Assembly: GCA_011389855.1 (NCBI GenBank)
Contig: JAABTM010000006.1
Span: forward strand, 1-46,340
DNA from: Desulfobacteraceae bacterium
GTDB lineage: Bacteria; Desulfobacterota; Desulfobacteria; Desulfobacterales; JAABSP01
DNA: 46,340 nucleotides
Reading direction: 5' to 3'
Part shown: piece by piece, positions 17,501-24,902 of the stretch
Position numbering within the stretch: the first letter of the stretch is position 1
Layout: each line of letters starts with the position of its first letter
Notes under the pieces: model-generated
What the model was told of the DNA's origin: nothing
The model's database searches: none
The model's input: only the letters and a program-made list of their open reading frames with translations
Position numbers and translations under genes: made by a program

Positions 17501-19742
17501 ATCAGTGAATGATGCGTTGTTATCTTGCAGGCCCCTGGCCATTGACAAAGCGATGTCAATGGCGGATCTGGCTGATCGCATAGAACGCCTCGACTTGCTG
17601 AAAAAAGCTGTCGGGAAATGGGAAGCCGCTGATTATAACAACAGACTATTCCAGGGTCGCGTTTATTTGACGCTTGGAGTTTACGCCGACAATGACAATT
17701 TTTTATCCGTGATGCGAAATACGCTGAAAGTTGCGGGTTATACTGATCGGCAATTGCATAACGACCAAGTGCGGCAATGCATTTACGCCCGCCCCGAATC
17801 CCCCACCTTTGACAATTTAAAGGACGTTTCATCGGATTTGGGAAAACAAATGGAAATTCAAGAGACCAGATGCAAAGATTTTTGCCGATTGGTAGCGTTG
17901 GATCTCGACGACTGGATGAAGGCGTCGGGCGATCGGCTGGAAAGCCTTATCGAGAGGAACAACCGCGCGCTTCAAAGCAGCGAGAGCTTGCAGAATTGGC
18001 TTGATTATGCACGGGTGCGGGATCAAACCGAAACCATGGGGCTTGGTAAATTGGCAACAGCGATTGAACAAGCGGATATTAAAATCGATCAATCTGATAC
18101 GGCGTTCAAGGCGGGACTTTTTGACCTTCTGTCTCGCGAGATACTGCGAGAACAGCCGGAATTGGGCCGGTTTTCCGGCCGGAATCAGGAAGCCCTTCAA
18201 AAACAGTACAGGCAATATGACAACCAGCTAAAAAAATTACAGTGTGAGAAAATTGCCTGGCAGATCGACCAAGTGAGCATTCCGAAGGGGGCGTGCCATG
18301 GCCCTGTGAGCAACTACTCAGAGCTTTGCCTGATTGAGCATGAATGCAGCAAGAAAAAAAGACATATCCCTATACGACAACTTTTGCATAGAGCGGGGGG
18401 CGCGTTGGCAGCTTTGAAACCCTGTTTTATGATGGGGCCGATGTCGGTGGCCCAATATCTGGCGCCCGGCAACATTGAATTTGACCTGATCGTTATGGAT
18501 GAGGCTTCGCAGATCAAGCCGCAGGACGCGCTGGGGTCAATTGCGCGAGGCGAACAGTTGGTGGTTGTCGGAGATCCCAAGCAGTTGCCGCCTACCAGCT
18601 TTTTTGAGCGTGTTATTGATGATAACGAAGAAGATCCGACAACAATCGAAGAATCAGAAAGTATTTTAGACGCAACATTGCCGATGTTTCCAATCAGACG
18701 ACTTCGTTGGCATTATCGATCCCAACACGAAAGCCTTATTGCGTTTTCAAATCACTCATTTTATGATGGAAATCTAGTGCTGTTTCCATCGCCTTATAAA
18801 AAAACAGACGCCTATGGCGTAAGATATGAAAGGATACAGAACGGCTGCTTCGTCAACAGACGGAATAGAGAGGAGGCGAAGGTTATCGCAGAAGCTGTTA
18901 GAGAGCATTTCAGGCTTCGGACAAAAGAATCTTTGGGCGTAGCGGCAATGAGCGCAGAACAGCGTTTGCAAATTGAAAGCGCAATTGAAATATTAGCTAA
19001 AGAAGACAGCATGTTTCAGGAATGGCTGGAAGAAGACGGACGAAGGGACGACCCCTTGTTCATTAAAAATCTGGAAAATGTTCAAGGCGATGAGCGAGAT
19101 GTGATTTTTATTTCGATGACGTATGGGCCAAAAGAACCAAATGGGAAAGTTTTTCAGCGTTTTGGTCCAATAAACTCTGAAGTGGGCTGGCGTCGTCTGA
19201 ATGTGCTTTTTACTCGCGCGAAGAAACGAATGCATGTTTTTAGCTCTATGGGATCGGAGGACATTGTTGCGGACTCGTCAACAAAGCGCGGCGTAAAGGC
19301 TCTTAGAGATTTTTTGGCATATTGCGAAACTGGCATTTTACATACAAACGAACAAGAGACGGCGCGCCTTCCGGATAGTGATTTTGAAATCGCGGTAATG
19401 GCGGCGCTGCAAGACAAAGGCTTTGAATGCCTTTCCCAGGTCGGCGTTGCGGGATTTTTTATTGATATAGCGGTTCTTGATCCTGGCAATCCAGGACGCT
19501 ATCTGATGGGCATAGAATGTGACGGCGCCACCTATCATTCAGCAAAATCAACGCGAGACCGAGATCGACTACGGCAGAAAATCCTGGAGCGGCTTGGATG
19601 GCGAATTCGCCGGATATGGTCGACTGACTGGTTCAAAAATCCTCACGCGGAGCTTCAGCCAATTATCCGGGAATTGAACTCGTTAAAAACCAAAAGAGTG
19701 AAAAAAGTTGAGAAGAAAATAGAAGCAAAACACAAAAGATAG
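14595..19742 (+). CDS. DUF4011-type SF1 helicase with Vsr-like (MTES_1575) nuclease domain
   Basis: This 1715-residue protein starts with a DUF4011-like region (LRLRLLDLTARNRLINFRH). It has a Upf1-type SF1 motor split by a long helical insert: Walker A GPPGTGKS (about 363), DEAS (about 1301), GDPKQLPPTSF (about 1325) and RRLNVLFTRAKKRM (about 1530). The C-terminal nuclease-like domain (about 1596-1695) contains DIAVLD, LMGIECDGATYHS, RDRDRLRQKILERLGW and RIWSTDWF, the MTES_1575 Vsr-related fold. Single large proteins of this kind have been reported as phage-defence genes; I recall the name Hhe but cannot check it. GC content is clearly below the core genes. The normal C-terminal tail appears out of frame just downstream. 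Confidence 0.88.
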   Translation: MNKKQKKIALKALQNLRLRLLDLTARNRLINFRHTKTGSLRIIDALPDQLVATLLSETEMRFLPVSEPTREELVNSGHIEIDEDTGQEISLQKDPSAEEWAKQLGLNTSYEVPSPETGTTGVQHAPAAMQTLLYPYELESRLKSLTRVSESAIQEMGANILYMGFGFLEWFENASDNSRIAPLFLVPTRLKKGRLNPQTRTYEYALKYSGEDIIANLSLREKLRADFAMALPALDESTNPEAYFEEVVELIKANQPRWRLRRFITLTLLNFSKLLMYLDLDPSHWPKDANIVDHSLVGRFLIGCDADQNQGEPNGSFEFWEEHSIDDLEDVHAKYPLIYDADSSQHSALIDAVDGKDLVIEGPPGTGKSQSITNLIAAAMARGKKVLFVAEKLAALQVVRRRFDAAGLGQFCLELHSHKSQKRKMLDEIEARMNNHGRFRMPKDIELDIVRYEELKKSLKDYVERINQPWKNTGQTLHDIFMAAVRYRKEIGANPEVLHPENYDGDSLGRDVQRRMADQLDAFCKIYQAVTDQLDDASTLQQHPWHGVRNSDLQIFDSDRVQAALNNWQQSLQLLSEERSKIAEVLDCGRSAIADSLNEISLLLNDLEGLPSLKGNEILDLLPALQGAVLDEAHQCITLFEEIQSLYADLQMQVGVEVLQDLSVVDSFLDGSEQLAQLVGPMVELGALAETINRLTAMRDQLTDLEEPLQTIQDIVGENAAAHLLPTEAGLLEFRVFVDLVSGLHPSYWKLRDERFDNEEMDELLPSLRNELNRLHALRDELSSVFRLDSLPEHSELRRIREDIDAGGFFRWCNSSWRSARKEALNLAEDKSIRLARLRSLIEKAEDFLAMRRKFEENNHYKEVFGDYMKGLETDLKTLESLREWYKSVRRQYGLGFGPKVALGNAIIELPTEIARAVRSLSEQGVQKQLTDLLDDLETLKKIFSPVSELTNITTLLAGQEGMISRLLTSVNDALLSCRPLAIDKAMSMADLADRIERLDLLKKAVGKWEAADYNNRLFQGRVYLTLGVYADNDNFLSVMRNTLKVAGYTDRQLHNDQVRQCIYARPESPTFDNLKDVSSDLGKQMEIQETRCKDFCRLVALDLDDWMKASGDRLESLIERNNRALQSSESLQNWLDYARVRDQTETMGLGKLATAIEQADIKIDQSDTAFKAGLFDLLSREILREQPELGRFSGRNQEALQKQYRQYDNQLKKLQCEKIAWQIDQVSIPKGACHGPVSNYSELCLIEHECSKKKRHIPIRQLLHRAGGALAALKPCFMMGPMSVAQYLAPGNIEFDLIVMDEASQIKPQDALGSIARGEQLVVVGDPKQLPPTSFFERVIDDNEEDPTTIEESESILDATLPMFPIRRLRWHYRSQHESLIAFSNHSFYDGNLVLFPSPYKKTDAYGVRYERIQNGCFVNRRNREEAKVIAEAVREHFRLRTKESLGVAAMSAEQRLQIESAIEILAKEDSMFQEWLEEDGRRDDPLFIKNLENVQGDERDVIFISMTYGPKEPNGKVFQRFGPINSEVGWRRLNVLFTRAKKRMHVFSSMGSEDIVADSSTKRGVKALRDFLAYCETGILHTNEQETARLPDSDFEIAVMAALQDKGFECLSQVGVAGFFIDIAVLDPGNPGRYLMGIECDGATYHSAKSTRDRDRLRQKILERLGWRIRRIWSTDWFKNPHAELQPIIRELNSLKTKRVKKVEKKIEAKHKR

Positions 19743-19926
19743 CCAACGTCTCTTGCGTCCCGCAATGCTTGAAGCTTTTCTGGAACACCGTCCTTTGAGC
19801 AAAACAGAGTTCCTTCAATTTATTCCAGCCTATCTGAGGCAGGCTACCCATTCCAATGAGGGCCGCTTTCTTGAGGATATTTTTGGAATTATTAACGATA
19901 GCGAAGAAAAAGAAATCGGAAAATGA
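19723..19926 (+). pseudogene. Out-of-frame C-terminal tail of the helicase
   Basis: In the +1 frame relative to the helicase, an open stretch overlaps its last codons and reads SQRLLRPAMLEAFLEHRP, then SKTEFLQFIPAYLRQAT and FLEDIFGII, about 55 residues. LRPxML...EF...IP...LR is, from memory, the usual end of large DUF4011/DUF3320 helicases. The in-frame end of the present helicase is instead a lysine-rich run (KTKRVKKVEKKIEAKHKR). A one-base indel or a small deletion near 19.7 kb would explain both. Confidence 0.55.
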
Positions 19927-20078
19927 CGTTAAAAACCGGTTCCGCGCCACCGGAGATCTGAACGGGATTGTGGCCAACGGTCGGATCGGATTTCTGGACC
20001 CGCCAGGCGGGAAAGGATATACCCAACTTGCGGCCATGGGCGCCGAGATTCCCTTTTTGTACGCGAAAATGAGCAGCG
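19916..20078 (+). pseudogene. Fragment of a CbiG-labelled paralogue
   Basis: The frame encodes NDVKNRFRATGDLNGIV, then GRIGF, GGKGYTQLAAMGAEIPF. This aligns with NNRFHVAGKLNGIVGDGRPG and the following CPAGKDIPNLR...FPFRAAN of the intact gene at 13627-14598, and the DNA is similar too (ACCGGTTCC, CTGAACGG). Only about 50 codons of the middle of the gene remain and both ends are missing. Confidence 0.65.
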
Positions 20079-20081
20079 CGA

Positions 20082-20268
20082 CTATGATTCCCGCGCCTCC
20101 CTCCCCGCCGTCTCCGCATCCACCCTTCCCGTCCAAATCGGCGACAGCAGGTACCCGAAAAGGTACAGAAAGGCCACGTGCCCGAAATAGGGCGTGAAGA
20201 CGAAGGCCACGATGAGCAGGGCGCTGGCCCGTCCGAACCAGGGTTTGCGGCTCATGTATCGGCCTAAG
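20082..20268 (-). pseudogene. Duplicated 3' end of the CDP-alcohol phosphatidyltransferase gene
   Basis: On the minus strand this encodes MSRKPWFGRASALLIVAF and continues through LLSPIWTGRVDAETAGREARES to a stop. The last membrane helix is the same as in the intact gene at 22556-24004. Bases 20161-20243 are identical to 22620-22702; both flanks have diverged. This copy ends in a different C-terminus, possibly the original one. The interval 20269-20360 shows nothing recognisable. Confidence 0.85.
20161..20243. repeat. Direct repeat, left copy (83 bp, identical to 22620-22702)
   Basis: The 83 bases match base for base between the fragment here and the 3' end of the intact transferase gene about 2.46 kb away, in the same orientation. 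The two copies bracket the PARIS-like pair. Confidence 0.95.
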
Positions 20269-20360
20269 CCGAAACGAGGAGGTTGTTGAACTGGAATGGG
20301 TCGAAGTATGGATGGAAACCGGCGGGGACAGCGCCTGAATCTAAGGCGAATTACGGAAAT

Positions 20361-20562
20361 GAATATCCCAACAAGGCGAATTCAACGGCGCCGCTCGCCA
20401 TTTGCCGCGCGGGAGTAAACTCCCACGCTATTTTATGATGTCCCTACAGGACATTTTTTGCAATTTTAGTCCTGTAGGGACGACACATAGTAGCGTGGGA
20501 GTTCACTCCCGCGCGGTCGGGCGGGATCAAATTTGGTATATTGATTCCAGCAATTCACCTAA
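20361..20562. repeat. Border repeat, copy A (interrupted by a 104-bp insertion)
   Basis: Starting at AATATCCCAACAA and ending at GCAATTCACCTAA this matches 43756-43854 with only a few changes, except for an extra 104 bases in the middle. It overlaps the stop codon of the DUF4435-type gene. Both copies lie at the edge of accessory DNA. Confidence 0.9.
20405..20516. mobile_element. Small inverted-repeat (MITE/REP-like) element
   Basis: The ends are inverted repeats of 26 bases with one mismatch; the outer 8 bases are CCGCGCGG, itself a palindrome, and the inner part contains CTCCCACGCTA with TAGCGTGGGAG. An internal hairpin pairs GTCCCTACAGGAC with GTCCTGTAGGGAC. It has no coding capacity. The related repeat at 43756-43854 has a single CCGCGCGG and no insert, so this is a filled site compared with an empty one. 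Confidence 0.85.
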
Positions 20563-21449
20563 GAAGTTATTCTTTCATGGATCAATTGCCTCAACTCTAT
20601 AAAATCCCGTGGCTGAACGGCGTCATTTTGTTGAAGAAGATCTTTCGCAACATCATTGATCTTTTCCTTGATGTCGGTCACAACGGTTCCATCCGCCGTC
20701 TGAACGCGAAATGATGTCGAATTGATCAATTGGGACACTATTTTTTTACCCTGGATCAAGCTCACCCACTGGCCGGCGCCGAAATCAAGCGTGTTCTGGC
20801 CGCCGGTCATTCTTTCGAGGCATTCGCGTAATCGGCGCGCCACTTCGGCTGCCGACACAGTCCGAGCGACCGTATTCCGGTGATCTTCAAATTCTCTGGC
20901 GGCTTGCAATCTGCTCAAAGCCGCTTCCGCGTCCGGGAACTCCTGGGGATTGGAAAATATTTCAATCCACTTCCTTTTCAATTCTTCGCGAATGGAGATG
21001 ATTGCGCAATTGGCGGCGTCCAGGAAAAGTCTGGCGTTTGCAAACCGCAAAACCTGTTCCTTGAGTTCATCCCGCGCAACGCGACAAAAGCGGGAATGAG
21101 ACAAATACTCGGGTTCCAAAAAATAGTTTTCGATTTCCCTGCGTCGCCACACGAGAAGATTATGGGTGCCGGGGTCGGGAAAATTTCTCCAGCAATCCTG
21201 GATAAAGGTCTCATCGTGGTGGTCGCGATCCACCAGAAAATAGTAATTGGGGTGATAGACGTAGAGCGCTTCCGCAACGCTTTTCACTGAATATGAAGGA
21301 CCAAGCGGCTCCACCCGAATGTCTGGGGCCAACAAATGGCTCAAGACATTCGGGTCGATTGCGTTCCTGTCTTTTCCTTCAACAAAAAGAACATGCCGTC
21401 CTCCGAAACGGACTTCATCGGGGCGAATTCCAGTCCTCGGTCTTGTCAT
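20559..21449 (-). CDS. DUF4435/TOPRIM-like effector of a PARIS-like pair (AriB-like)
   Basis: The 296-residue protein has an early HVLFVEGKDRNAID, then YYFLVDRDHHD (about residue 90) and WRRREIENYFLEPEYL (about 125). These are the Glu, Asp-x-Asp and EIENYxLxP landmarks of DUF4435, the TOPRIM-like family that includes AriB of PARIS. In PARIS the AAA ATPase AriA holds AriB inactive until a phage anti-restriction protein is sensed, after which AriB cleaves host tRNA. Both acidic motifs are present here, so the protein looks catalytically intact. It follows the ATPase gene with a one-base TAATG overlap. An OLD-like anti-phage pair not responding to the PARIS trigger remains possible. Confidence 0.72.
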   Translation of the reverse strand: MTRPRTGIRPDEVRFGGRHVLFVEGKDRNAIDPNVLSHLLAPDIRVEPLGPSYSVKSVAEALYVYHPNYYFLVDRDHHDETFIQDCWRNFPDPGTHNLLVWRRREIENYFLEPEYLSHSRFCRVARDELKEQVLRFANARLFLDAANCAIISIREELKRKWIEIFSNPQEFPDAEAALSRLQAAREFEDHRNTVARTVSAAEVARRLRECLERMTGGQNTLDFGAGQWVSLIQGKKIVSQLINSTSFRVQTADGTVVTDIKEKINDVAKDLLQQNDAVQPRDFIELRQLIHERITS

Positions 21450-22528
21450 TAATTCCCCTCCTGATCGTTCACCAAGAGAATTCGCCGGTCTTTGTTGACC
21501 GCGTCCATGACATCCTCGGAATGGGTGGCCAGGATGTATTGATTGCCAGGAACCAGGCTCGCAAGTTTTTTTACAAATTTACCATGCCATTGGGCGTTCA
21601 GATGAAGCTCCGGCTCGTCAATCAATACAACCGATGGTCTGTCTTTTGTGTGAAGCCAAATCATAAACAACGTGGAAATGATTTCCTTTTGGCCGGAACT
21701 CAGGCCATCGAAAGAGAAAGAACTTTCTCCATTGATTGGCGTGATGCGAAAATCAACCGTATTGTCGGATGAAGGGCGCAGTTTGCCGATTGTGCCGCCC
21801 GCGTAAAACGCGACAAGTTCGTTGAGCTTGTCCATGCCTTTGTTCGCGTCCTGATCTTCAACAGACTCAAACAAATCGCCCTTTTGCATCAAGGATCGCA
21901 AAATTTTAAGTTTAAATTCGCTCATTGCAAACTCAGACCACGCGGCCCTCGGCAATCTGTTTTTTTGAAAATTTCGATCCACTATCATGCCGAGTTGCGG
22001 ATTGCCTTCCTGGATTTTTCGATAACTATGAAACAAAAGAAAAAAATGTCCAACGGCAGGGTTGGGATTGAATCCACATATTGTTTTTATAAGCTCAAAT
22101 TCAGCAGCTTTGTTTGATTTGTTCGGATAGTCGCTCTTGATCGGGAAATCGCCGGATATTGAAATTTTCTCATTCCGATTTATTTGGAGTTGCACGGTTG
22201 CCCGATCATCGCCAATGTCGATGTCGCCAGAAATTGTAGCAGTTTCAGCCCCGGCTTTGATAAGCAAATCAGGCACATCCACAATGAGATGTTGATGGCG
22301 CAAATTAAAAACGGATCGGGCGGCTCCAAAACTGAGCGCCATCAGCAATAAGCTGCAACACTCCAATACGGAAGTCTTCCCAACGCCATTTTCACTTCCC
22401 AGGGCGAAAATGTCTGGATCATTGGGCATCCGGGGTTTTGGAAAATTCAATTCAAATTTATCAATGCCTTTGTAGTTCTCTACAAACACTCGCCTGATTT
22501 TGACAGCCCCGTTTCGAGCGTTTCCCAT
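21449..22528 (-). CDS. AAA15-type ATPase of a PARIS-like pair (AriA-like)
   Basis: This 359-residue ABC/SMC-type ATPase has Walker A GSENGVGKTSV (about residue 43), signature LSSGQKEI (about 272), Walker B VVLIDEPELHL (about 298) and H-loop ATHSED (about 338). This is the usual layout of AriA and other AAA15/21 sensors. A strong AAGGAGAG site precedes the ATG, and the gene begins only 27 bases after the stop of the co-oriented phosphatidyltransferase, so it may be transcribed by read-through from it. It is somewhat shorter than the E. coli AriA I remember. GC content is below that of its right-hand neighbour, supporting recent arrival. Confidence 0.75.
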   Translation of the reverse strand: MGNARNGAVKIRRVFVENYKGIDKFELNFPKPRMPNDPDIFALGSENGVGKTSVLECCSLLLMALSFGAARSVFNLRHQHLIVDVPDLLIKAGAETATISGDIDIGDDRATVQLQINRNEKISISGDFPIKSDYPNKSNKAAEFELIKTICGFNPNPAVGHFFLLFHSYRKIQEGNPQLGMIVDRNFQKNRLPRAAWSEFAMSEFKLKILRSLMQKGDLFESVEDQDANKGMDKLNELVAFYAGGTIGKLRPSSDNTVDFRITPINGESSFSFDGLSSGQKEIISTLFMIWLHTKDRPSVVLIDEPELHLNAQWHGKFVKKLASLVPGNQYILATHSEDVMDAVNKDRRILLVNDQEGN

Positions 22529-22555
22529 TGCTCTCTCCTTGCTTTCGCTTGGCTC

Positions 22556-24004
22556 TTAATCCATTTCAGAACACCGAATACCCCGCCCCGTCCACAATGG
22601 CGACAGCAAATAACCAAAGAGGTACAGAAAGGCCACGTGCCCGAAATAGGGCGTGAAGACGAAGGCCACGATGAGCAGGGCGCTGGCCCGTCCGAACCAG
22701 GGGCGGCGGCTCATGTAGCGGCCCAGGTGGAGGTACCGGATCGGGTAGAAGTTCATGAGGACGGCGGCGGCGATCATGAGCCAGAAGCAGAAGAGCGCCC
22801 AGAACCGGGCCCAGTCGGGGGCGGCCGCCGCCTGACTGAAGATAATCAGGGGCGAGGTTGCCAGCAGGGCGGCCGCCGGGGTGGGGAGCCCCTTGAAAAA
22901 TCCCGGAATGGGCGATGTGTCGAGGGTGAAATAGATCAGCCGGGCGATGCCGGCCAGGGTGTAGAGAACGGCGACCAGGGCCGCGGGCAGCCCGGCGGAC
23001 GCCGTTGGTCCCTGGAGGGTGAGGTAAAAAATCCAGGCGGGGACGATGCAGAAGCTGACGGCGTCGGCGATGTCGTCCATGATAGAGCCCACGTTGATGC
23101 GGCCCCCTTCGACGGCGCCCGGCAGCGGCTCGGTGAGCCCCAGACGCCGGGCCACGGCCCCATCCAGTTTATCGAACATGGCCGCGCCGATGAGGAGGAG
23201 GTATGCCTCCCGGATCCGGCCCTGGTAGGCGAAAAAGACCGCCAGAAGCCCCATGACGGCGTTCATCACCGTCAGGGCGTTGGGGAAGACGGAAAGTATC
23301 CGCCGGCGGAGCATCTCGTCTCCCAGGCAGAGTTCGTCCAGGCAGGGGGCGCCGTACTTCCGGCAGTACCGGGCGATGGAGCCGAAATTGATGATCAGGA
23401 AGATGATCTCGATAAAGAAGAGCACCCGGATGGGCAGGTTCCCCAGCCAGGAGAAGGCGTAGTAGACAAAGGACGTGGGCCCCTCCGGGACGAAAAAGGC
23501 GTGGGCGTAGAGCAGCGCCCCCACCGGCGCGGCCACCGCGGTCCGCAGCCGGGTGAATTCGCTGGGCTCCGGCTCGGGCCCCCTGGGGCCGGCGAACCCG
23601 CGGATGAAGTGGGCGAAATTGTCCCGGAACAGGACCACGATGCAGATGATCAGCACGAAAATGGTGTGGAGCATCTGGAGCCGGCTCGGCGCCGGGGTGT
23701 GGGACAGCCGCCACATCATGCCCACCGCCGCCAGTGGGAAGATGGTGGCGAAGACCACCTTGTCCATGATCCGGTCGGCCAGATGGGCCAGGGTGGGATG
23801 GGGGGTGAACCGGGCCGCGAACCAGCCGTCCACGATGTCGAAGCTCATGGAGATGATCAGCAGGATCACCCCGACGGTGTAGACCTCCGGGCTGCGGGTC
23901 CACATGACGGCAAGGGCGCAAAGCAGGCCCCCGAAGACCAGGGGCAGCCGCCCGTAAACCAGGACGGCGGTGAATTTCTGGGGGATTTGAAGATGTCTTG
24001 GCAT
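22556..24004 (-). CDS. Two-domain CDP-alcohol phosphatidyltransferase (PssA-like)
   Basis: The 482-residue multi-pass protein has two transferase-like halves. The second (about residues 235-450) has DGAVARRLGL and, after an insert, GSIMDDIADAVSF, matching DG-x2-AR...G-x3-D-x3-D. The first half (about 50-90) reads DGWFAAR...ADRIMDK and lacks the usual AR spacing and glycine, so it may be inactive. Phosphatidylserine synthase-type activity is the best guess; the alcohol acceptor cannot be read from sequence. The last about 50 codons are duplicated at 20.1-20.27 kb, and the C-terminal residues (GIRCSEMD) differ from that copy, so its end may have been replaced when the neighbouring cassette arrived. 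Confidence 0.8.
   Translation of the reverse strand: MPRHLQIPQKFTAVLVYGRLPLVFGGLLCALAVMWTRSPEVYTVGVILLIISMSFDIVDGWFAARFTPHPTLAHLADRIMDKVVFATIFPLAAVGMMWRLSHTPAPSRLQMLHTIFVLIICIVVLFRDNFAHFIRGFAGPRGPEPEPSEFTRLRTAVAAPVGALLYAHAFFVPEGPTSFVYYAFSWLGNLPIRVLFFIEIIFLIINFGSIARYCRKYGAPCLDELCLGDEMLRRRILSVFPNALTVMNAVMGLLAVFFAYQGRIREAYLLLIGAAMFDKLDGAVARRLGLTEPLPGAVEGGRINVGSIMDDIADAVSFCIVPAWIFYLTLQGPTASAGLPAALVAVLYTLAGIARLIYFTLDTSPIPGFFKGLPTPAAALLATSPLIIFSQAAAAPDWARFWALFCFWLMIAAAVLMNFYPIRYLHLGRYMSRRPWFGRASALLIVAFVFTPYFGHVAFLYLFGYLLSPLWTGRGIRCSEMD
22620..22702. repeat. Direct repeat, right copy (inside the transferase gene)
   Basis: Identical to 20161-20243. It codes for the last membrane helix of the transferase on the minus strand. 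Confidence 0.95.
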
Positions 24005-24148
24005 GGCCTTGCCTGTGTGTTTTCAATTCGTTGGATGGTCGGCGCAGAGCGGAGCATCGGTCTGTTCAAAACTCTTTTATATCAGTTCGGCCGGAGGTTG
24101 TAAAGACGCGGGCGAAGCGGCGGGAACGGGTCGGGATGGATAAAGTTT

Positions 24149-24175
24149 TTGACAACGATTCCATTTTATTATAAA
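24149..24175 (+). promoter_or_regulatory. Candidate promoter for cytochrome c3
   Basis: TTGACA (24149-24154) is followed after 15 bases by TATAAA (24170-24175); a 17-base spacing gives the weaker TAAAGG. About 95 leader bases separate it from the start codon. The interval 24005-24148 upstream of the divergent transferase gene shows nothing else. Confidence 0.5.
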
Positions 24176-24269
24176 GGGCTCTTTTTAAACCGGTCAATGC
24201 GGCGGTCGCCCTCCGCCACGGGGTTTTGGATGAATATAACGGAATAAGGCAGGAAAGAGGAGGTTCTAC

Positions 24270-24896
24270 ATGGACAAAAAATCCGTACTGTTAATCACCG
24301 GAGGTGTGGCGATCGTGCTGGCGCTGTTCGTTTCCATTGCCGTCGATCATCCTTTTCCGGACTTTTACACCCGGCCGGCCGTGGTCGGTCCCGAAGCCGC
24401 GCCCCACGGCGAGGGAGAAGTCGAGATGTACGCATCGGAGGCCGTCGCGGCGGAGAGCGCGGCTCCTGCTGAACCGGAAGAGCCCAAGAGTCCGTATGCC
24501 GGGGCCGTCGCCGCCGCCGACGATGCGGCGTTTCCCAAAACCATCGCCTTGAAAACCGAGGCCTATCCGGAGCACACCAAGCCCATCGTCGCATTCTCCC
24601 ACGCAAAGCACGTGGTCGATTACATGACCGGGTGCGGAGATTGCCACCACAACGAGGACGGCGAACCCCTGGACGACCTGCAGGTGGGCGACGACGCCGC
24701 CAAGTGCATCGATTGCCACACCAAGCCCAGCGAACCGCCCAAGGGCAAGGACGCCCCGGATTTGAGCGACGTCGAAGAGCGGGAATACCACGCCGAGGCG
24801 CTCCATCAAAATTGCAAGAACTGCCACATGACCTACAACAAGGAGAACAACACCCGGGCGGCCCCCACCAGTTGTTCCAAGTGCCACGCGAAATAG
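24270..24896 (+). CDS. Membrane-anchored tetraheme class III cytochrome c
   Basis: This 208-residue protein has an uncleaved-looking N-terminal helix (about residues 5-24) and a low-complexity Ala/Glu/Pro linker to about residue 85. The cytochrome c3 domain has four CxxCH heme sites: CGDCH (122), CIDCH (146), CKNCH (182) and CSKCH (202). Histidines in FSHAKHVV and EYHAEALHQN are candidate distal ligands. Periplasmic cytochrome c3 passes electrons between hydrogenases or formate dehydrogenases and membrane complexes in sulfate reducers, and it is the best marker of lifestyle in the window. GAGGAGG lies before the ATG. The gene has its own promoter and no obvious operon partner. Confidence 0.92.
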   Translation: MDKKSVLLITGGVAIVLALFVSIAVDHPFPDFYTRPAVVGPEAAPHGEGEVEMYASEAVAAESAAPAEPEEPKSPYAGAVAAADDAAFPKTIALKTEAYPEHTKPIVAFSHAKHVVDYMTGCGDCHHNEDGEPLDDLQVGDDAAKCIDCHTKPSEPPKGKDAPDLSDVEEREYHAEALHQNCKNCHMTYNKENNTRAAPTSCSKCHAK

Positions 24897-24902
24897 CCGT
24901 TT

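Noticed and set aside
20402-20602. 66-codon frame across the small palindromic element
   Set aside because: It consists of the element and border repeat only and overlaps the end of the DUF4435-type gene.
22637-24103. Long open frame on the plus strand (about 488 codons) opposite the phosphatidyltransferase
   Set aside because: It is antisense to a gene with clear membrane helices and family motifs, and its product is a low-complexity Gly/Pro/Arg/Asp sequence typical of GC-rich shadow frames.
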